Shown: positions 38,298-47,092 of the stretch, piece by piece | Numbering within the stretch: the stretch's first letter is position 1 | Layout: every line of letters starts with the position of its first letter | DNA from: Caldalkalibacillus mannanilyticus JCM 10596 | GTDB lineage: Bacteria > Bacillota > Bacilli > Caldalkalibacillales > JCM-10596 | Direction of reading: 5' to 3' | Length of the DNA: 64,000 nucleotides | Assembly (NCBI RefSeq): GCF_000615945.1 | Contig: NZ_BAMO01000013.1 | Location: forward strand, 1 to 64,000 | Notes under the pieces: generated by a model | Told to the model about the DNA's origin: nothing | The model's input: the letters and a program-made list of their open reading frames with translations, nothing else | Databases searched by the model: none | Translations under genes and position numbers: made by a program

Positions 38298-38873
38298 ATG
38301 AGCTTGAATCAAGTCTATTTAGAAAGCGTAAAAAAACAGTTCCTGTATTACAAAACAATCGGAGAAAAAGCGATCCATCAGCTAGAACCTGAGCAATTAT
38401 TTCACTCGTTCAATGAAAACTCTAACAGTATAGCTACCATTGTCAAGCACTTGTGGGGCAATATGATGTCACGTTGGACAGATTTTTTAACGACTGATGG
38501 GGAAAAGCCTGGGCGTCGGCGAGATGCAGAATTTGAAAACGATGTCACTAGTAAGGAAGAGCTCCTTCAAAAATGGGATGAGGGCTGGAACTGTTTAATG
38601 AATGCGATTGATTCACTATCAGATGACCAATTAACGGAGATAATTTATATTAGAAATGAAGGGCATACCGTTCTTGAAGCTTTAAATAGACAGTTAGCAC
38701 ACTATCCTTATCATGTTGGACAGATTATCTACGCCGCCAAAATGTTGAAGAAAACGGATTGGGATAGCTTATCGATTCCTAAGAATAATTCTAGTATCTA
38801 TAATCAAGAGAAGTTTTCTCAAGAAAAATCAATCAAACATTTCATAGATGAAGAATTAAAGCGTATAGAATAA
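38298..38873 (+). CDS. DUF1572 (DinB-like) protein
   Basis: A 191-residue four-helix protein of the DinB/YfiT metal-binding superfamily. The putative metal ligands are His in IVKHLWGNM, plus HTVLEALNRQLAHYPYHVGQI, where two histidines lie one helical turn apart. The DUF1572 hallmark RWTDFLTTDGEKPGRRRDAEF is present. These proteins act as thiol-dependent transferases or hydrolases in related cases; the substrate here is unknown. The start overlaps nothing and follows the DUF4184 stop by four bases. Confidence 0.88.
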   Translation: MSLNQVYLESVKKQFLYYKTIGEKAIHQLEPEQLFHSFNENSNSIATIVKHLWGNMMSRWTDFLTTDGEKPGRRRDAEFENDVTSKEELLQKWDEGWNCLMNAIDSLSDDQLTEIIYIRNEGHTVLEALNRQLAHYPYHVGQIIYAAKMLKKTDWDSLSIPKNNSSIYNQEKFSQEKSIKHFIDEELKRIE

Positions 38874-38956
38874 CGTAGTCACTTTGAAGCTTATTAATAT
38901 TTTGAAGCTATTAATATAATGAAAAAGTTTAGTGTAGAAAGGAGAGATGAGTTCTG

Positions 38957-39439
38957 CTGATTCGTTCAATTACTGTAGAAGATAAGGAGTATATTATTGA
39001 ATCACATGCAACCATTTATCATCGAGAGTATCAATATGATCATACATTTCGGGAGTTTATTGAAGCAAAAGTATATGATTTTATGGAGAATTCCGATAAG
39101 AAAAAAGAAAATATTTGGATTCTAGAAGTAGAAGGAGAGCCAAAAGGCTCAATCAGCTTAACCAGAGTGGATAACGAGACGGCTCAATTAGGACTATTCC
39201 TTGTTGATCCTAGCTTAAGGGGTAGTGGCGCTGGCTTTAAGTTAATCCAGAAGTTAATTGATTTTTCGAAAGAGCAGGAATACAGGACGATTATTTTATG
39301 GACGAATCGTGAACTTGAGGCAGCTAGGCATCTATACCAAAAATGTGGCTTTAAGTTAACGGAAACAAAAAGAACACATAAATCGAACAAAGAGTTATTA
39401 GAAGAAAAATGGGAATTATTTTTATATGAGGAGAAGTAG
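38957..39439 (+). CDS. GNAT family N-acetyltransferase, apparent CTG start
   Basis: Acetyl-CoA-dependent acetyltransferase. Motif A is LFLVDPSLRGSGAGFKLIQKL, followed by ARHLYQKCGFKLTET. From the first ATG (39083) the protein lacks its first strand and helices. The same frame continues upstream, reading IRSITVEDKEYIIESHATIYHRE and so on, the expected GNAT N-terminus. It begins at one of two CTG codons (38954, 38957) about 9 bases after AAAGGAGAG, with a stop codon just upstream. A CTG start, or a sequence error at the start codon, is likely. coaX follows two bases later. Confidence 0.8.
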   Translation: MIRSITVEDKEYIIESHATIYHREYQYDHTFREFIEAKVYDFMENSDKKKENIWILEVEGEPKGSISLTRVDNETAQLGLFLVDPSLRGSGAGFKLIQKLIDFSKEQEYRTIILWTNRELEAARHLYQKCGFKLTETKRTHKSNKELLEEKWELFLYEEK

Positions 39440-39441
39440 GT

Positions 39442-40221
39442 ATGGAGTACTTGCTTACAATTGATGTTGGAAATTCAAATACGAAATTTGGATTGTTCTT
39501 TGGGAGTAGCTTAAGTAAGGTTTGGAGTGTAGACTCAGGTAGAATTCATGAGAGAAGTCAGATGATGCAGAGAGTAACGGAATTGCTTGCAGATGAAATT
39601 CAGAAGATCCATCATGTCATCATATGTTCTGTTGTAGAAGAGATCACTGATGCTTTGCTTCAAGTTTTTCAAGACAAATATCAATTGCTCCCCCATGTCA
39701 TCGGTAAAAATATAACTTGTCCATTAGAAATCCACCCATCATGTGATGAGCAAATCGGAGCAGATAGACTGATTTTGGGCTATGGAGCATCACAAATCTA
39801 TGGCTATCCTTGCATTGTGGTTGGATGTGGAACAGCAACTACTTTTACAGTAATTGATGGGAATGGAGTATTCATAGGAGGGGCTATCTTACCAGGCTTT
39901 AAGACCTCTCTACAGCCTATGCAAACAAACATTTCTCAATTACATACGATAGAGCTGAGTAAGCCTCTCAATATCATCGGCACAAATACTGTTGATGCCC
40001 TAAATGCAGGTCTGTACTACGGTTTTATAGGTCAAGTTGAAGGGGTCTTAAACAGAATAAAAAAGGAAATAAGCTTGCCCTTTAAAGTGATATGGACAGG
40101 AGGGTTGTCTAGTATGATTTTCTCTGAATTCAGAGATGAATCCTACATTCATCATCCTAATCTTGTGTTAGATGGATTGAGATTACTCTGGGAAAAGAAC
40201 AGTCAAGCTTTGGCAAAATAA
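39442..40221 (+). CDS. coaX: Type III pantothenate kinase
   Basis: Catalyses the first step of coenzyme A synthesis. ASKHA-fold features: phosphate loop LTIDVGNSNTKFGLF at the N-terminus, GADRLILGYGA, VGCGTATTFTVID (adenosine/phosphate) and GGAILPGFKTSLQPM. The 259-residue length is typical. The start follows GAGGAGAAGTAGGT. It is separated by two bases from the acetyltransferase gene. In many Bacillales coaX sits next to ftsH/hslO, so this is not the usual place and it may be a second copy; I cannot tell. Confidence 0.93.
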   Translation: MEYLLTIDVGNSNTKFGLFFGSSLSKVWSVDSGRIHERSQMMQRVTELLADEIQKIHHVIICSVVEEITDALLQVFQDKYQLLPHVIGKNITCPLEIHPSCDEQIGADRLILGYGASQIYGYPCIVVGCGTATTFTVIDGNGVFIGGAILPGFKTSLQPMQTNISQLHTIELSKPLNIIGTNTVDALNAGLYYGFIGQVEGVLNRIKKEISLPFKVIWTGGLSSMIFSEFRDESYIHHPNLVLDGLRLLWEKNSQALAK

Positions 40222-40443
40222 TTTCATCCAAATGGTATAAAGGATACGAATTTACAATAGGCCTCTATCTGCTTTAGTAGGTTGGGGGATGCTCTTAGAA
40301 GCTATAATGGTCATATCTAAAAAATCTTTATGTTAAAATAAAAAAAAGGAGTAAAGCGTATCCTTTTCGCTTGATCTCACGTTATATTACATACATAGAC
40401 TAAAAAAAGAGAAAGGATACCATGTAGAAAGGGGCGTGTAGAG

Positions 40444-41202
40444 GTGAACCCGATCCTTCGGAAACAAAGTGTTTCCATTGATTTTGAGCAGTACATTCAG
40501 CCTCACTATACTACTCTGAAATTTTATTGCTTCTCCATCACACAGTCAAAATGGGATGCGGAAGATTTACTCCAAACAACTTTAATGAAGCTCTATTCCA
40601 CCTTTCAAAAGAAGGGATCTTTGACAAGTGCTTCAGCCCTATCAAAGTCATATCTCTACCGTATTGCTAAGAATAGCTGGATCGACCAAATTCGAAAAGA
40701 GAAAAACATTTCTTACCTAGAATGGGATGAAGGCTTAGCAGATTTGAAAGAAAAAGAAGAATATGAATTGATGGCAGGTATTGATTTGCTAGCCCAGACA
40801 TTAACGGAAAAACAAACAATCTGCTACTTATTGACCTATTATTTTCAGTATACGGCACCAGATATTTCCAATCTGGCAGGGTTAACAGAAGGAGCCATTA
40901 AAGCTCTGCTTCACCGAGCAAAGGAGAAACTCAAACAAACATGTGAAGTATTGGAAAAGGGGCAAGAAGTCACACGTAGGGAAGAAAACAATGAGAAAGA
41001 TATAGAACGTGTATCCCTTTATCTCAGAGCCATTCAGGAACAGAACCCTGATCTCTTACTTGTTATGATTCAACGCTTGCAAAATACAAGAGACACAACA
41101 GCTGAATTTGTACCAACAACGTTGTTCACAAGAAGAAAGCTGGATTCATCCTATCCTAAGTCTGTAAGGCTTACTAAGGGAATGATGCAGGCGGTGGCTT
41201 AA
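40444..41202 (+). CDS. RNA polymerase sigma-70 family (ECF-like) factor
   Basis: Sigma factor with region 2 (YIQPHYTTLKFYCFSITQSKWDAEDLLQTTLM, residues about 15-50) and region 4 HTH (APDISNLAGLTEGAIKALLHRAKEKL, about 140-165). A C-terminal extension of 70 residues without recognised domain is longer than in most ECF factors. No anti-sigma gene is adjacent. GTG 40444 follows AAAGGGGCG. The 222 bases upstream contain repeated GGATAC elements (40241-40246, inverted at 40357, and 40414) that could be autoregulatory sites; this is speculation. Confidence 0.88.
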   Translation: MNPILRKQSVSIDFEQYIQPHYTTLKFYCFSITQSKWDAEDLLQTTLMKLYSTFQKKGSLTSASALSKSYLYRIAKNSWIDQIRKEKNISYLEWDEGLADLKEKEEYELMAGIDLLAQTLTEKQTICYLLTYYFQYTAPDISNLAGLTEGAIKALLHRAKEKLKQTCEVLEKGQEVTRREENNEKDIERVSLYLRAIQEQNPDLLLVMIQRLQNTRDTTAEFVPTTLFTRRKLDSSYPKSVRLTKGMMQAVA

Positions 41203-41283
41203 GTACACTTATGGCATTAGTGGATAGTAGATTAAACCAGTAAAAGAAAAGCGGATTACGTAAATAGAGAAGGAGAGAAGAAA

Positions 41284-41874
41284 ATGAACAATATGCACAT
41301 GAATTATATTCCATATGTGATTGAACAATCTAAAGGCGGAGAACGCTCCTATGATATTTACTCAAGATTATTGAAGGATCGTATTATTTTCTTGGGTACA
41401 CAGATTAATGATCAAGTTGCTAATAGTGTTGTTGCTCAGCTTCTGTTCTTAGCGGCAGATGATCCAGATAAGGATATCTCTCTGTATATCAATAGTCCTG
41501 GTGGATCAGTAACAGCTGGTCTAGCGATCTACGATACAATGCAACATATTAAACCTCAGGTAAGTACGATTTGCATAGGCTTGGCGGCATCAATGGGGGC
41601 TATCCTCCTTGTAGCTGGAGAAAAAGGAAAAAGATTTGCACTACCTAATAGTGAAATTATGATCCATCAGCCTCTTGGCGGGGCTCAAGGTCAAGCCTCC
41701 GATATCGAGATTAGTGCTCGTCGTATCCTCAAAACAAGAGAGGATCTCAATCGAATCATTTCAGATCGAACAGGTCAACCGTTTGAAAAAGTGGAGCGAG
41801 ATACGGATCGCGACTACTTTATGACAGCAAAAGAAGCTCATGAATACGGGATCGTTGACAAGGTGATTCAATAA
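41284..41874 (+). CDS. clpP: ATP-dependent Clp protease proteolytic subunit
   Basis: Serine protease of the ClpP family that forms tetradecamers with Clp ATPases. The catalytic triad is visible: Ser103 in AASMGA, His128 in IHQPLGG and Asp177 in RDTDRDYF (98, 123 and 172 in B. subtilis numbering). The 196-residue length fits; the first five residues are extra compared with B. subtilis ClpP, and an ATG at 41299 is an alternative start. GGAGAG lies 8 bases before the chosen ATG. This sequence differs from the main ClpP in details (no propeptide), so it may be a second copy. Confidence 0.93.
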   Translation: MNNMHMNYIPYVIEQSKGGERSYDIYSRLLKDRIIFLGTQINDQVANSVVAQLLFLAADDPDKDISLYINSPGGSVTAGLAIYDTMQHIKPQVSTICIGLAASMGAILLVAGEKGKRFALPNSEIMIHQPLGGAQGQASDIEISARRILKTREDLNRIISDRTGQPFEKVERDTDRDYFMTAKEAHEYGIVDKVIQ

Positions 41875-41880
41875 AGGAGC

Positions 41881-41902
41881 CTTCCATCAGATGGAGTTTT
41901 TA
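41881..41902 (-). repeat. Dispersed hairpin repeat, short partial copy
   Basis: CTTCCATCAGATGGAGTTTTTAC matches the end of the repeat at 58051 (same orientation), truncated after the first arm. It lies just after clpP and can itself form a small TCCATC/GATGGA hairpin with trailing T. Confidence 0.7.
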
Positions 41903-41904
41903 CG

Positions 41905-41940
41905 GCAGAAGAGCGATATTCGTTCTTCTGCTTTTTTCTT
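41905..41940 (+). terminator. Terminator of clpP
   Basis: GCAGAAGAGCG and CGTTCTTCTGC form an 11-pair stem (one G-U) with a five-base loop, followed by six T residues. Confidence 0.85.
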
Positions 41941-41943
41941 AAA

Positions 41944-42689
41944 TTAGTTATTTCTTATGAGAACATTGTTGAAGGAAAGTTGCTTTTTATGAAATTCTTC
42001 ATTAGAGCAGTCTAAGATGACTTCGATTGAATGCTGCTCAGCTTGGATAAAAATAATCGACTGCTTCTCCAGAGGGATCATGATCTTGCCTTCCTGTTCT
42101 GTAGCGTGATCAAAAAGCTTCATTATGAGCTGTTTATCTTTTTCTGTTAAAGATCCATATATGATAACCTCCGAAATCCCATTTATGTTCTTCTCCTTAC
42201 TATTAGGAACCATATATTTTTGCATATATTCCTTCGTTTTTTCATCGTTTAGCTGCTGCAAAAAAAATTGAAAAGGAATTCCTTCAAGCTCCTGAATATA
42301 GGCATTTTTCCATGGCATTGTTCTGCTAAGAAGATTGAAAAACCAACGAAACTTCAAGGGTTGCGGCTCTGTTATTTGAACTTCTTTTTGACGAAGAGCT
42401 TGATATACGGCTTGCATATCATTTACCTCTAAGCAAAAACCGATGAGCCTCTATGCCCTTCATTATATTTAGCTGTCCACTGCGGGATCCAGCCGCCACC
42501 ATCCTTTGATTTGATTCTGACAAGCTCGAAGTATTCATCTCCAATCCATATATTTGACACCTTGAAGCCTTTCGTTCCTTTTCCCCATTTTGGTTCATAG
42601 GGAAGTCCAGTATGGTGGACTTGATTGATAAAATCTGTATCCTCTTGGAAATGGGGATCTATATTTACAACTAGATGGTCGATTTTCAT
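41944..42689 (-). pseudogene. VOC-superfamily (glyoxalase-like) protein, one-base frameshift
   Basis: Metal-dependent enzyme or binding protein of the vicinal oxygen chelate fold. The first part (42689-42429) reads KIDHLVVNIDPHFQED at its N-terminus and ends after HRG; the second (from 42417) begins at MQAVYQAL. Restoring one C after GGC (GGCTCATC to GGCCTCATC) gives HRGLIGFCLEVNDMQAV, the expected continuation, and a 248-residue protein. The C-terminal 90 residues form a second domain. It is downstream of a PadR regulator gene and close to it (21-base gap), probably co-transcribed and controlled by it. Substrate unknown. Confidence 0.8.
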
Positions 42690-42710
42690 GAGAATAAGAG
42701 CCTCCCTTTG

Positions 42711-43259
42711 TTATTTTTTTTCGTTTCTTTCCCTGATCACTTGTAAGATGTTATCTATGTACTTAAGCTGTAGCTCATATTGATCAAACATGTTTTGAAA
42801 GATCAGTTCTACTGTTGCTGGCAAAGAGCCCAATGCCTCTGTTTTTATTTCTAAACTGAGCTTCATGCGGTGATAGAGCTCTGTGACTTGTTTTTTTTGT
42901 TCTTCTAAAGCAGTGATGGCTTCATCATCATCTAGATTCTCTAGAAAGGTGAGTGCTGTATATAGCGTAGCAGGAAAAACAACGGATGAATCAGCTAATG
43001 ACTGTACGAGCAATTGGTGTAGCTCTTGTTTGCCTTCCTCAGTAATGTTAAAGATCGAACTCGTTCTTAGACCTGTTTGCTCCACTTTTTCTAATACGAC
43101 TTTTCCTTCAGCCTGCAACTTCTTTAGAGCATGGTAGATGGAAGCGGGTTTGACATAGGCCCATTGGTCGGTTTGGGCAGATTCCATCATTTGTTGTATT
43201 TCATATCCTGACATAGATCCATATTTTTTGAGCAGTCCTAGGACCATCGCACGTGTCAC
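42711..43259 (-). CDS. PadR family transcriptional regulator
   Basis: Winged-helix repressor of the PadR family: N-terminal HTH with LGLLKKYGSMSGYEIQQMM and the wing region PASIYHALKKLQAEGKVV (residues about 8-75). A C-terminal coiled dimerisation helix set (residues 110-180) follows. The 182-residue length suits the longer PadR subfamily. GTG 43259 follows AAAGGAGAGATTCAAT. A palindrome in its promoter (ACTAAATGTTTAGT) is a likely operator. The downstream VOC-like gene is the probable target together with itself. Confidence 0.92.
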   Translation of the reverse strand: MTRAMVLGLLKKYGSMSGYEIQQMMESAQTDQWAYVKPASIYHALKKLQAEGKVVLEKVEQTGLRTSSIFNITEEGKQELHQLLVQSLADSSVVFPATLYTALTFLENLDDDEAITALEEQKKQVTELYHRMKLSLEIKTEALGSLPATVELIFQNMFDQYELQLKYIDNILQVIRERNEKK

Positions 43260-43291
43260 ATTGAATCTCTCCTTTATACTAAAATTAAAAT

Positions 43292-43305
43292 ACTAAATGT
43301 TTAGT
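43292..43305. promoter_or_regulatory. Palindromic candidate PadR operator
   Basis: ACTAAATGTTTAGT is a perfect 14-base palindrome 33 bases upstream of the padR start, next to a related TATACTAAAATTAAAATACT stretch. Its position fits autorepression. Confidence 0.5.
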
Positions 43306-43413
43306 GTGGATGAGAATATCATAACTCGTACCTCTGAATTTTTCAAGAATACTTCTAGAGAGAGTAACAAAACCTAATCATAATGACTCTTGATATGGAA
43401 AGGAAGGATTGCT

Positions 43414-43683
43414 TTGACTAAAAGAAGAGGGAAATTATTAGTTCCAGAGTCAAGGAAGGCATTGGATCAATTAAAGCTTCAGGTCATGTACAATGAAGGG
43501 ATTATTGCTAAGAAGCCAGAGGGAGTAAAGTACGAGGTAGCAAAAGGGCTTGGTGTCCCTTTGGAAAAGGGGTATAATGGAAATCTTACAGCGAAGCAAG
43601 TGGGAAAAGTGGGAGGAAATATTGGAGGAAAGATGGTTCGTGAAATGGTACGAATGGCACAAGAAAAATTGACGAAACAATAA
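43414..43683 (+). CDS. Alpha/beta-type small acid-soluble spore protein
   Basis: DNA-binding spore-core protein. Family signature: KYEVAKGLGVPLEKGYNGNLTAKQVGKVGGNIGGKMVREMV, with the GPR protease cleavage region YEVAKGLG (Glu before Val). TTG 43414 follows GGAAGGATTGCT, giving 89 residues; the open frame to 43390 has no site. The N-terminal segment TKRRGKLLVPESRKALDQLKLQVMYNEG is longer than in the major SASPs, a feature of the minor SspF-type group. A terminator follows. Expression in the forespore is expected, but I could not place a clear sigmaG promoter. Confidence 0.88.
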   Translation: MTKRRGKLLVPESRKALDQLKLQVMYNEGIIAKKPEGVKYEVAKGLGVPLEKGYNGNLTAKQVGKVGGNIGGKMVREMVRMAQEKLTKQ

Positions 43684-43728
43684 CCAGATCACCTTAAGAT
43701 ACTGGATAGTAATAAATGATAACATATA

Positions 43729-43771
43729 AGGGCTATGTGAGAAGTCATGTTGACATTCACCTAGCTCTTTT
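43729..43771 (+). terminator. Terminator of the SASP gene
   Basis: AGGGCTATGTGA and TCACCTAGCTCT pair at 11 of 12 positions, with a 16-base loop and a short T run. Confidence 0.6.
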
Positions 43772-43892
43772 GTGTTAAGAACAAGCTTCTAATATTTAAA
43801 TGAGCTTTGTGAATAATGAAACCTTTTACCAAATGGATCGTATAGCTTATAATATATAGTAGAAATTGTCGGATAATAGGGAGTGATGCAGG

Positions 43893-44966
43893 ATGACGAA
43901 GGCAAATGAGAATCAAGAACAAATTGAAACGAATGGTGAATTCAGATCAAAAGCAGAAGAAATGTTTAAAGAATTTAATAAGAGTGAAAAAGTGGATCAT
44001 GTATTAGATTCCTTGGGTTCCCTTGGTGAACAAGCTCAAAAAAGGGCAGGGGAATCTTTAGAAGCGCTAAAAAGACCTGTTAAAGAAATGATGAACCAAG
44101 ATAATAATTCTCTTCCTGAGTCCTTAGGGAAGCTGCGTGAAATAGTAGCAGAGCTAGACCCTAGTTCTTTGCAGGAGGGTAAAATAGCCTCTATATTTAA
44201 CAAGCTGTTCCGCCGTAACTCAATGGATAAATACTTTCAAAAATATCAAACGGTTGAATCTCAGGTTGAACTCATTATTGGGGGATTATTGACTGGAAAA
44301 GATAAAATACAGGAAGATAACTTGATGCTTCAAGAACTGAAACAGGTAGCTCATGAGCGTATTGCGGAATTAGAGGAACAAAAAAGCATTGGAAAAGAGC
44401 TTATGGGAATGCTTGAAGAGGAAATGACAGCAGAAAAGTGGAGAGATAATCCGCTACCTTTACAAAAAGGAATGCAAAAGGTTGTTGGCAGAGTACAAAA
44501 CATGACTCAAGCAGTGATGGTACTACAACAATCTATTCAATCCGTGGATTTAATCATTGAAAATAATGAAAAACTAGAAGAGGCTATTTTTAATGCGATC
44601 ACGATGACAAAGAACATTATTACGGTAACAGCTTCGATCCAGATTGCCTTAGGAAACCAAAAGAAAGTGATTGGTGCAGTGCAAAATGTGAACAAAGCAA
44701 CGGAAGAAATGCTTCTAACCAATGCGCAGCTACTACGTTCTAATACAGAAGAAACAATAAAAACGTTGGAAGAACCAGCCATTGCACTGGAGTCCTTCAG
44801 AAAAGCATATGATGATGTATTCAGAGCAATACAATTAACAGAAGAATCAAATGAGCGTATCGTGATGAATGGGAAGAAAGTAATTGCAGAATTAGATGAG
44901 ATGAACCAACAAATTCAGCAAAGATACTTGGGAATGACAGAAAAAAAAGCATTAAATGAAGGATAA
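43893..44966 (+). CDS. TelA family protein (toxic anion resistance)
   Basis: Cytosolic coiled-coil protein (357 residues) of the TelA/YaaN/YceH family, linked to tellurite and other stress resistance without a known biochemistry. Family features: IFNKLFRRNSMDKYFQKYQTVESQVELI (residues 105-130), then long helical repeats including DLIIENNEKLEEAIFNAI and a C-terminal NERIVMNGKKVIAELDEMN. The start follows GGGAGTGATGCAGG. It is probably in an operon with two unknown genes, one of them toprim-like. It lacks the ter gene cluster seen elsewhere with YceH. Confidence 0.88.
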   Translation: MTKANENQEQIETNGEFRSKAEEMFKEFNKSEKVDHVLDSLGSLGEQAQKRAGESLEALKRPVKEMMNQDNNSLPESLGKLREIVAELDPSSLQEGKIASIFNKLFRRNSMDKYFQKYQTVESQVELIIGGLLTGKDKIQEDNLMLQELKQVAHERIAELEEQKSIGKELMGMLEEEMTAEKWRDNPLPLQKGMQKVVGRVQNMTQAVMVLQQSIQSVDLIIENNEKLEEAIFNAITMTKNIITVTASIQIALGNQKKVIGAVQNVNKATEEMLLTNAQLLRSNTEETIKTLEEPAIALESFRKAYDDVFRAIQLTEESNERIVMNGKKVIAELDEMNQQIQQRYLGMTEKKALNEG

Positions 44967-45015
44967 AGAAGAAGTCAGCATGTGAAGCAATTGTGGTGGA
45001 AGGGGGGATAGTAGA

Positions 45016-45933
45016 ATGTCATTTATAGATTTATTATTGGCAAATCCTGTTCTTGAAAAGATGGTTCCAGATCGTTATCGTCAGCTAGATGATCAAATCA
45101 TCTATGATCAAGCAACGATCAGCTTGATTCAGCGTACAGAACAATTATTAGATGAGATGATTGAACAGCCTTCTTCTGTCTTGCGTTATCGTAAGACCTT
45201 TACCAAGCATAGTACAGAATTTCAAATCACTCTAAAAATCAATCGGAAGAAGATCTGGCTACATTTTGCCGATACTCATCGCTCTTCTGCATCGATAAAA
45301 AAGAGAATTATTATAGAGTGTTATCGGAAATATGTAAAGGAGAAAGAGGGACAAGGGAAATGTACGATGTATTTTATCTGGTACCGAATCAATGGACGTA
45401 CACAGATGAGAAGCGTTCGTAAATCTCCTCTATTTCAATCCATCTTCTACAAAATTAATCTTTTAGATGATACATTGTTAAACAAATTAATTGATCCTAA
45501 CAAAAAAGTAGAGCTGCCTACACAAGGGGTTCCCCTTCTTCCGCAGAAGAATGGAATGCAAAAGGATGATTTACTTGTGGAGGTACAACGTTTTGTCCAA
45601 CATCAGAAGCATCATCTAAAAATAGAAAAAGTGATTGAGGATCGAATCGAGAGCTTGGTCATCCAATTAAAGCAAATTGCTCCTGATTTTCAACTGTTGG
45701 ATATTGAAGAAAGGCATGTCCTCAAAAGAATGGTGAGACAGGATCTTCCTTCTTTAATACACACGTATGTCATTTTATCTCAAAAAGATCAAGAAAAGCA
45801 TAAGGAAAACCTTTTTTTAACGTTATCTAAGATGGAGTTGAAAGTCCTACAGCTATTGAAAAATATAGAGAGCTCAAAAGAAAAGCGAATGGAATACCTA
45901 CTCAAGCTAAATGATATGAGGTATCGCCGTTAA
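45016..45933 (+). CDS. Hypothetical protein in the telA operon
   Basis: I do not recognise this 305-residue protein. The first 200 residues look alpha/beta with basic patches (SIKKRIIIECYRKYVKEKEG, WYRINGRTQMRSVRKS); the last 100 are helical (VLKRMVRQDLPSLIHTYVIL, KMELKVLQLLKNIE). There are no signal or TM segments. The start follows GGAAGGGGGG. It lies 49 bases after telA and 45 bases before the toprim gene. TelA relatives elsewhere are co-transcribed with XpaC-type proteins, but this sequence does not look like XpaC. Confidence 0.7.
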   Translation: MSFIDLLLANPVLEKMVPDRYRQLDDQIIYDQATISLIQRTEQLLDEMIEQPSSVLRYRKTFTKHSTEFQITLKINRKKIWLHFADTHRSSASIKKRIIIECYRKYVKEKEGQGKCTMYFIWYRINGRTQMRSVRKSPLFQSIFYKINLLDDTLLNKLIDPNKKVELPTQGVPLLPQKNGMQKDDLLVEVQRFVQHQKHHLKIEKVIEDRIESLVIQLKQIAPDFQLLDIEERHVLKRMVRQDLPSLIHTYVILSQKDQEKHKENLFLTLSKMELKVLQLLKNIESSKEKRMEYLLKLNDMRYRR

Positions 45934-45978
45934 GAAAAAACGAAATCGACTTGAATGGAATGAGGACTTTATATTACG

Positions 45979-46305
45979 ATGAAATATCTTATAGTTGAAG
46001 GTAAGACTGATAAGAAAAGGCTTGAAGAGCTTTTAGACGAACCTGTTACGATTATCTGTACGTATGGAACGTTAAGTGAGGAGAAGATCGAAGAGCTGAT
46101 TCTTCCTTTAGAAGAGGAAGAAGTATACATTCTTGTAGATGCAGACGAAGCAGGCAACAAATTAAGAAAACAGCTAAAAAGAGAATTGCCAAACGCAAAA
46201 CATCTCTACACAAGAAAGGTGTATCGTGAAGTAGCAAGAACACCTATAGAGCATTTAGTAAAAATACTTAGTGATGCTAATTTTGAAACTAAAATCTTCA
46301 TGTAA
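45979..46305 (+). CDS. Toprim-domain protein (YusF-like)
   Basis: Small 108-residue protein made almost entirely of a toprim fold: the catalytic-type Glu in LIVEGKTDKKRLEELL (E8) and the Asp motif ILVDADEAGNKLRKQ (DxD). The fold occurs in primases, topoisomerases and RNase M5; short single-domain versions such as YusF have unknown roles. No ribosome-binding site as strong as its neighbours' (only GAATGAGGA). It is the last gene of the telA operon, before a terminator. Confidence 0.85.
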   Translation: MKYLIVEGKTDKKRLEELLDEPVTIICTYGTLSEEKIEELILPLEEEEVYILVDADEAGNKLRKQLKRELPNAKHLYTRKVYREVARTPIEHLVKILSDANFETKIFM

Positions 46306-46347
46306 TCCCTTTTAATCCCCTCTCACCGGAATTTAAATTTATAAACC

Positions 46348-46402
46348 AATGAACCTATGGCGCGAAAGAACATAGACTATCGCTGACAGGGTTCATTTTT
46401 TT
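46348..46402 (+). terminator. Terminator of the telA operon
   Basis: AATGAACC and GGGTTCATT arms enclose a loop with its own CTATG/CATAG stem, followed by T residues. Confidence 0.65.
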
Positions 46403-46431
46403 ATTAATATTCGGAAGAGAGGGGATGTGTA

Positions 46432-47079
46432 GTGAGTCAAATTTGGGGAGTTGATTCAGCTGCCAGAGTGACTTCGGATTTTTATAATTGTCTTGTCGAA
46501 CAATTTGGTTTTCCTTCGTTTTGGGGCAGGTATCTAACCACTGTTCCCAATGTATCGGATGGTTTAACAGTTGATGAGATTCAATTTCTTAAAGAAAAAG
46601 GAGTCAAGATTTGGCCTATTTATAATCAAGATCGGAATGCAGTAGGATATCGAAGCGGAGTGGTAGCTGCAAGAAATGCCATCTATCATGCCAAGCGTCT
46701 TAACCTTCCCACAGGAACCATGATTTTTGCCAATTTGGAACATAATATTGATGCTTCGTGGATCAATGCTTGGGTGAACACATTCTATCCTAGTGATTAT
46801 AGACCTGGGATTTATGGAGATCCAACACAAGGTGATCTGTCTCCAAGTTATTGCCAAGCCGTAGCCACTGATCCTAAGGTGCGTGAGCAAACGATCATGT
46901 GGTCAAATCAACGTAGACCCGGCGTAACCAAAAAGGCGGAGGCACCGGCATTTAACCCTCAAAGACCGCCGTGTGAGGTAAGGGTATGGGGATGGCAATA
47001 TGGATGGGATGACCCTGCGTGTGTTACTCCTATTGACACCAATCTTATTGAGCCTGCCTTGTTTGAGTTATTAGCATGA
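46432..47079 (+). CDS. DUF1906 (glycoside hydrolase-like) protein
   Basis: A 215-residue TIM-barrel-like domain found in bacterial cell-wall and spore-related proteins, related to glycoside hydrolase family 25-like folds. It opens IWGVDSAARVTSDFYNCLV, with FWGRYLTT, LPTGTMIFANLEHN, RPGIYGDPTQGDL and WGWQYGWDDPACVTPIDTNL, typical of DUF1906. There is no signal peptide, so export would need another route. GTG 46432 follows AGAGAGGGGATGT. It stands alone between a terminator and the full-length repeat at 47093. Confidence 0.85.
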   Translation: MSQIWGVDSAARVTSDFYNCLVEQFGFPSFWGRYLTTVPNVSDGLTVDEIQFLKEKGVKIWPIYNQDRNAVGYRSGVVAARNAIYHAKRLNLPTGTMIFANLEHNIDASWINAWVNTFYPSDYRPGIYGDPTQGDLSPSYCQAVATDPKVREQTIMWSNQRRPGVTKKAEAPAFNPQRPPCEVRVWGWQYGWDDPACVTPIDTNLIEPALFELLA

Positions 47080-47092
47080 GTTTATTACAAAT

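Noticed and set aside
40222-40443. GGATAC repeats as a defined sigma-factor promoter
   Set aside because: The three elements are not spaced as -35/-10 pairs; kept only as a remark on the sigma gene.
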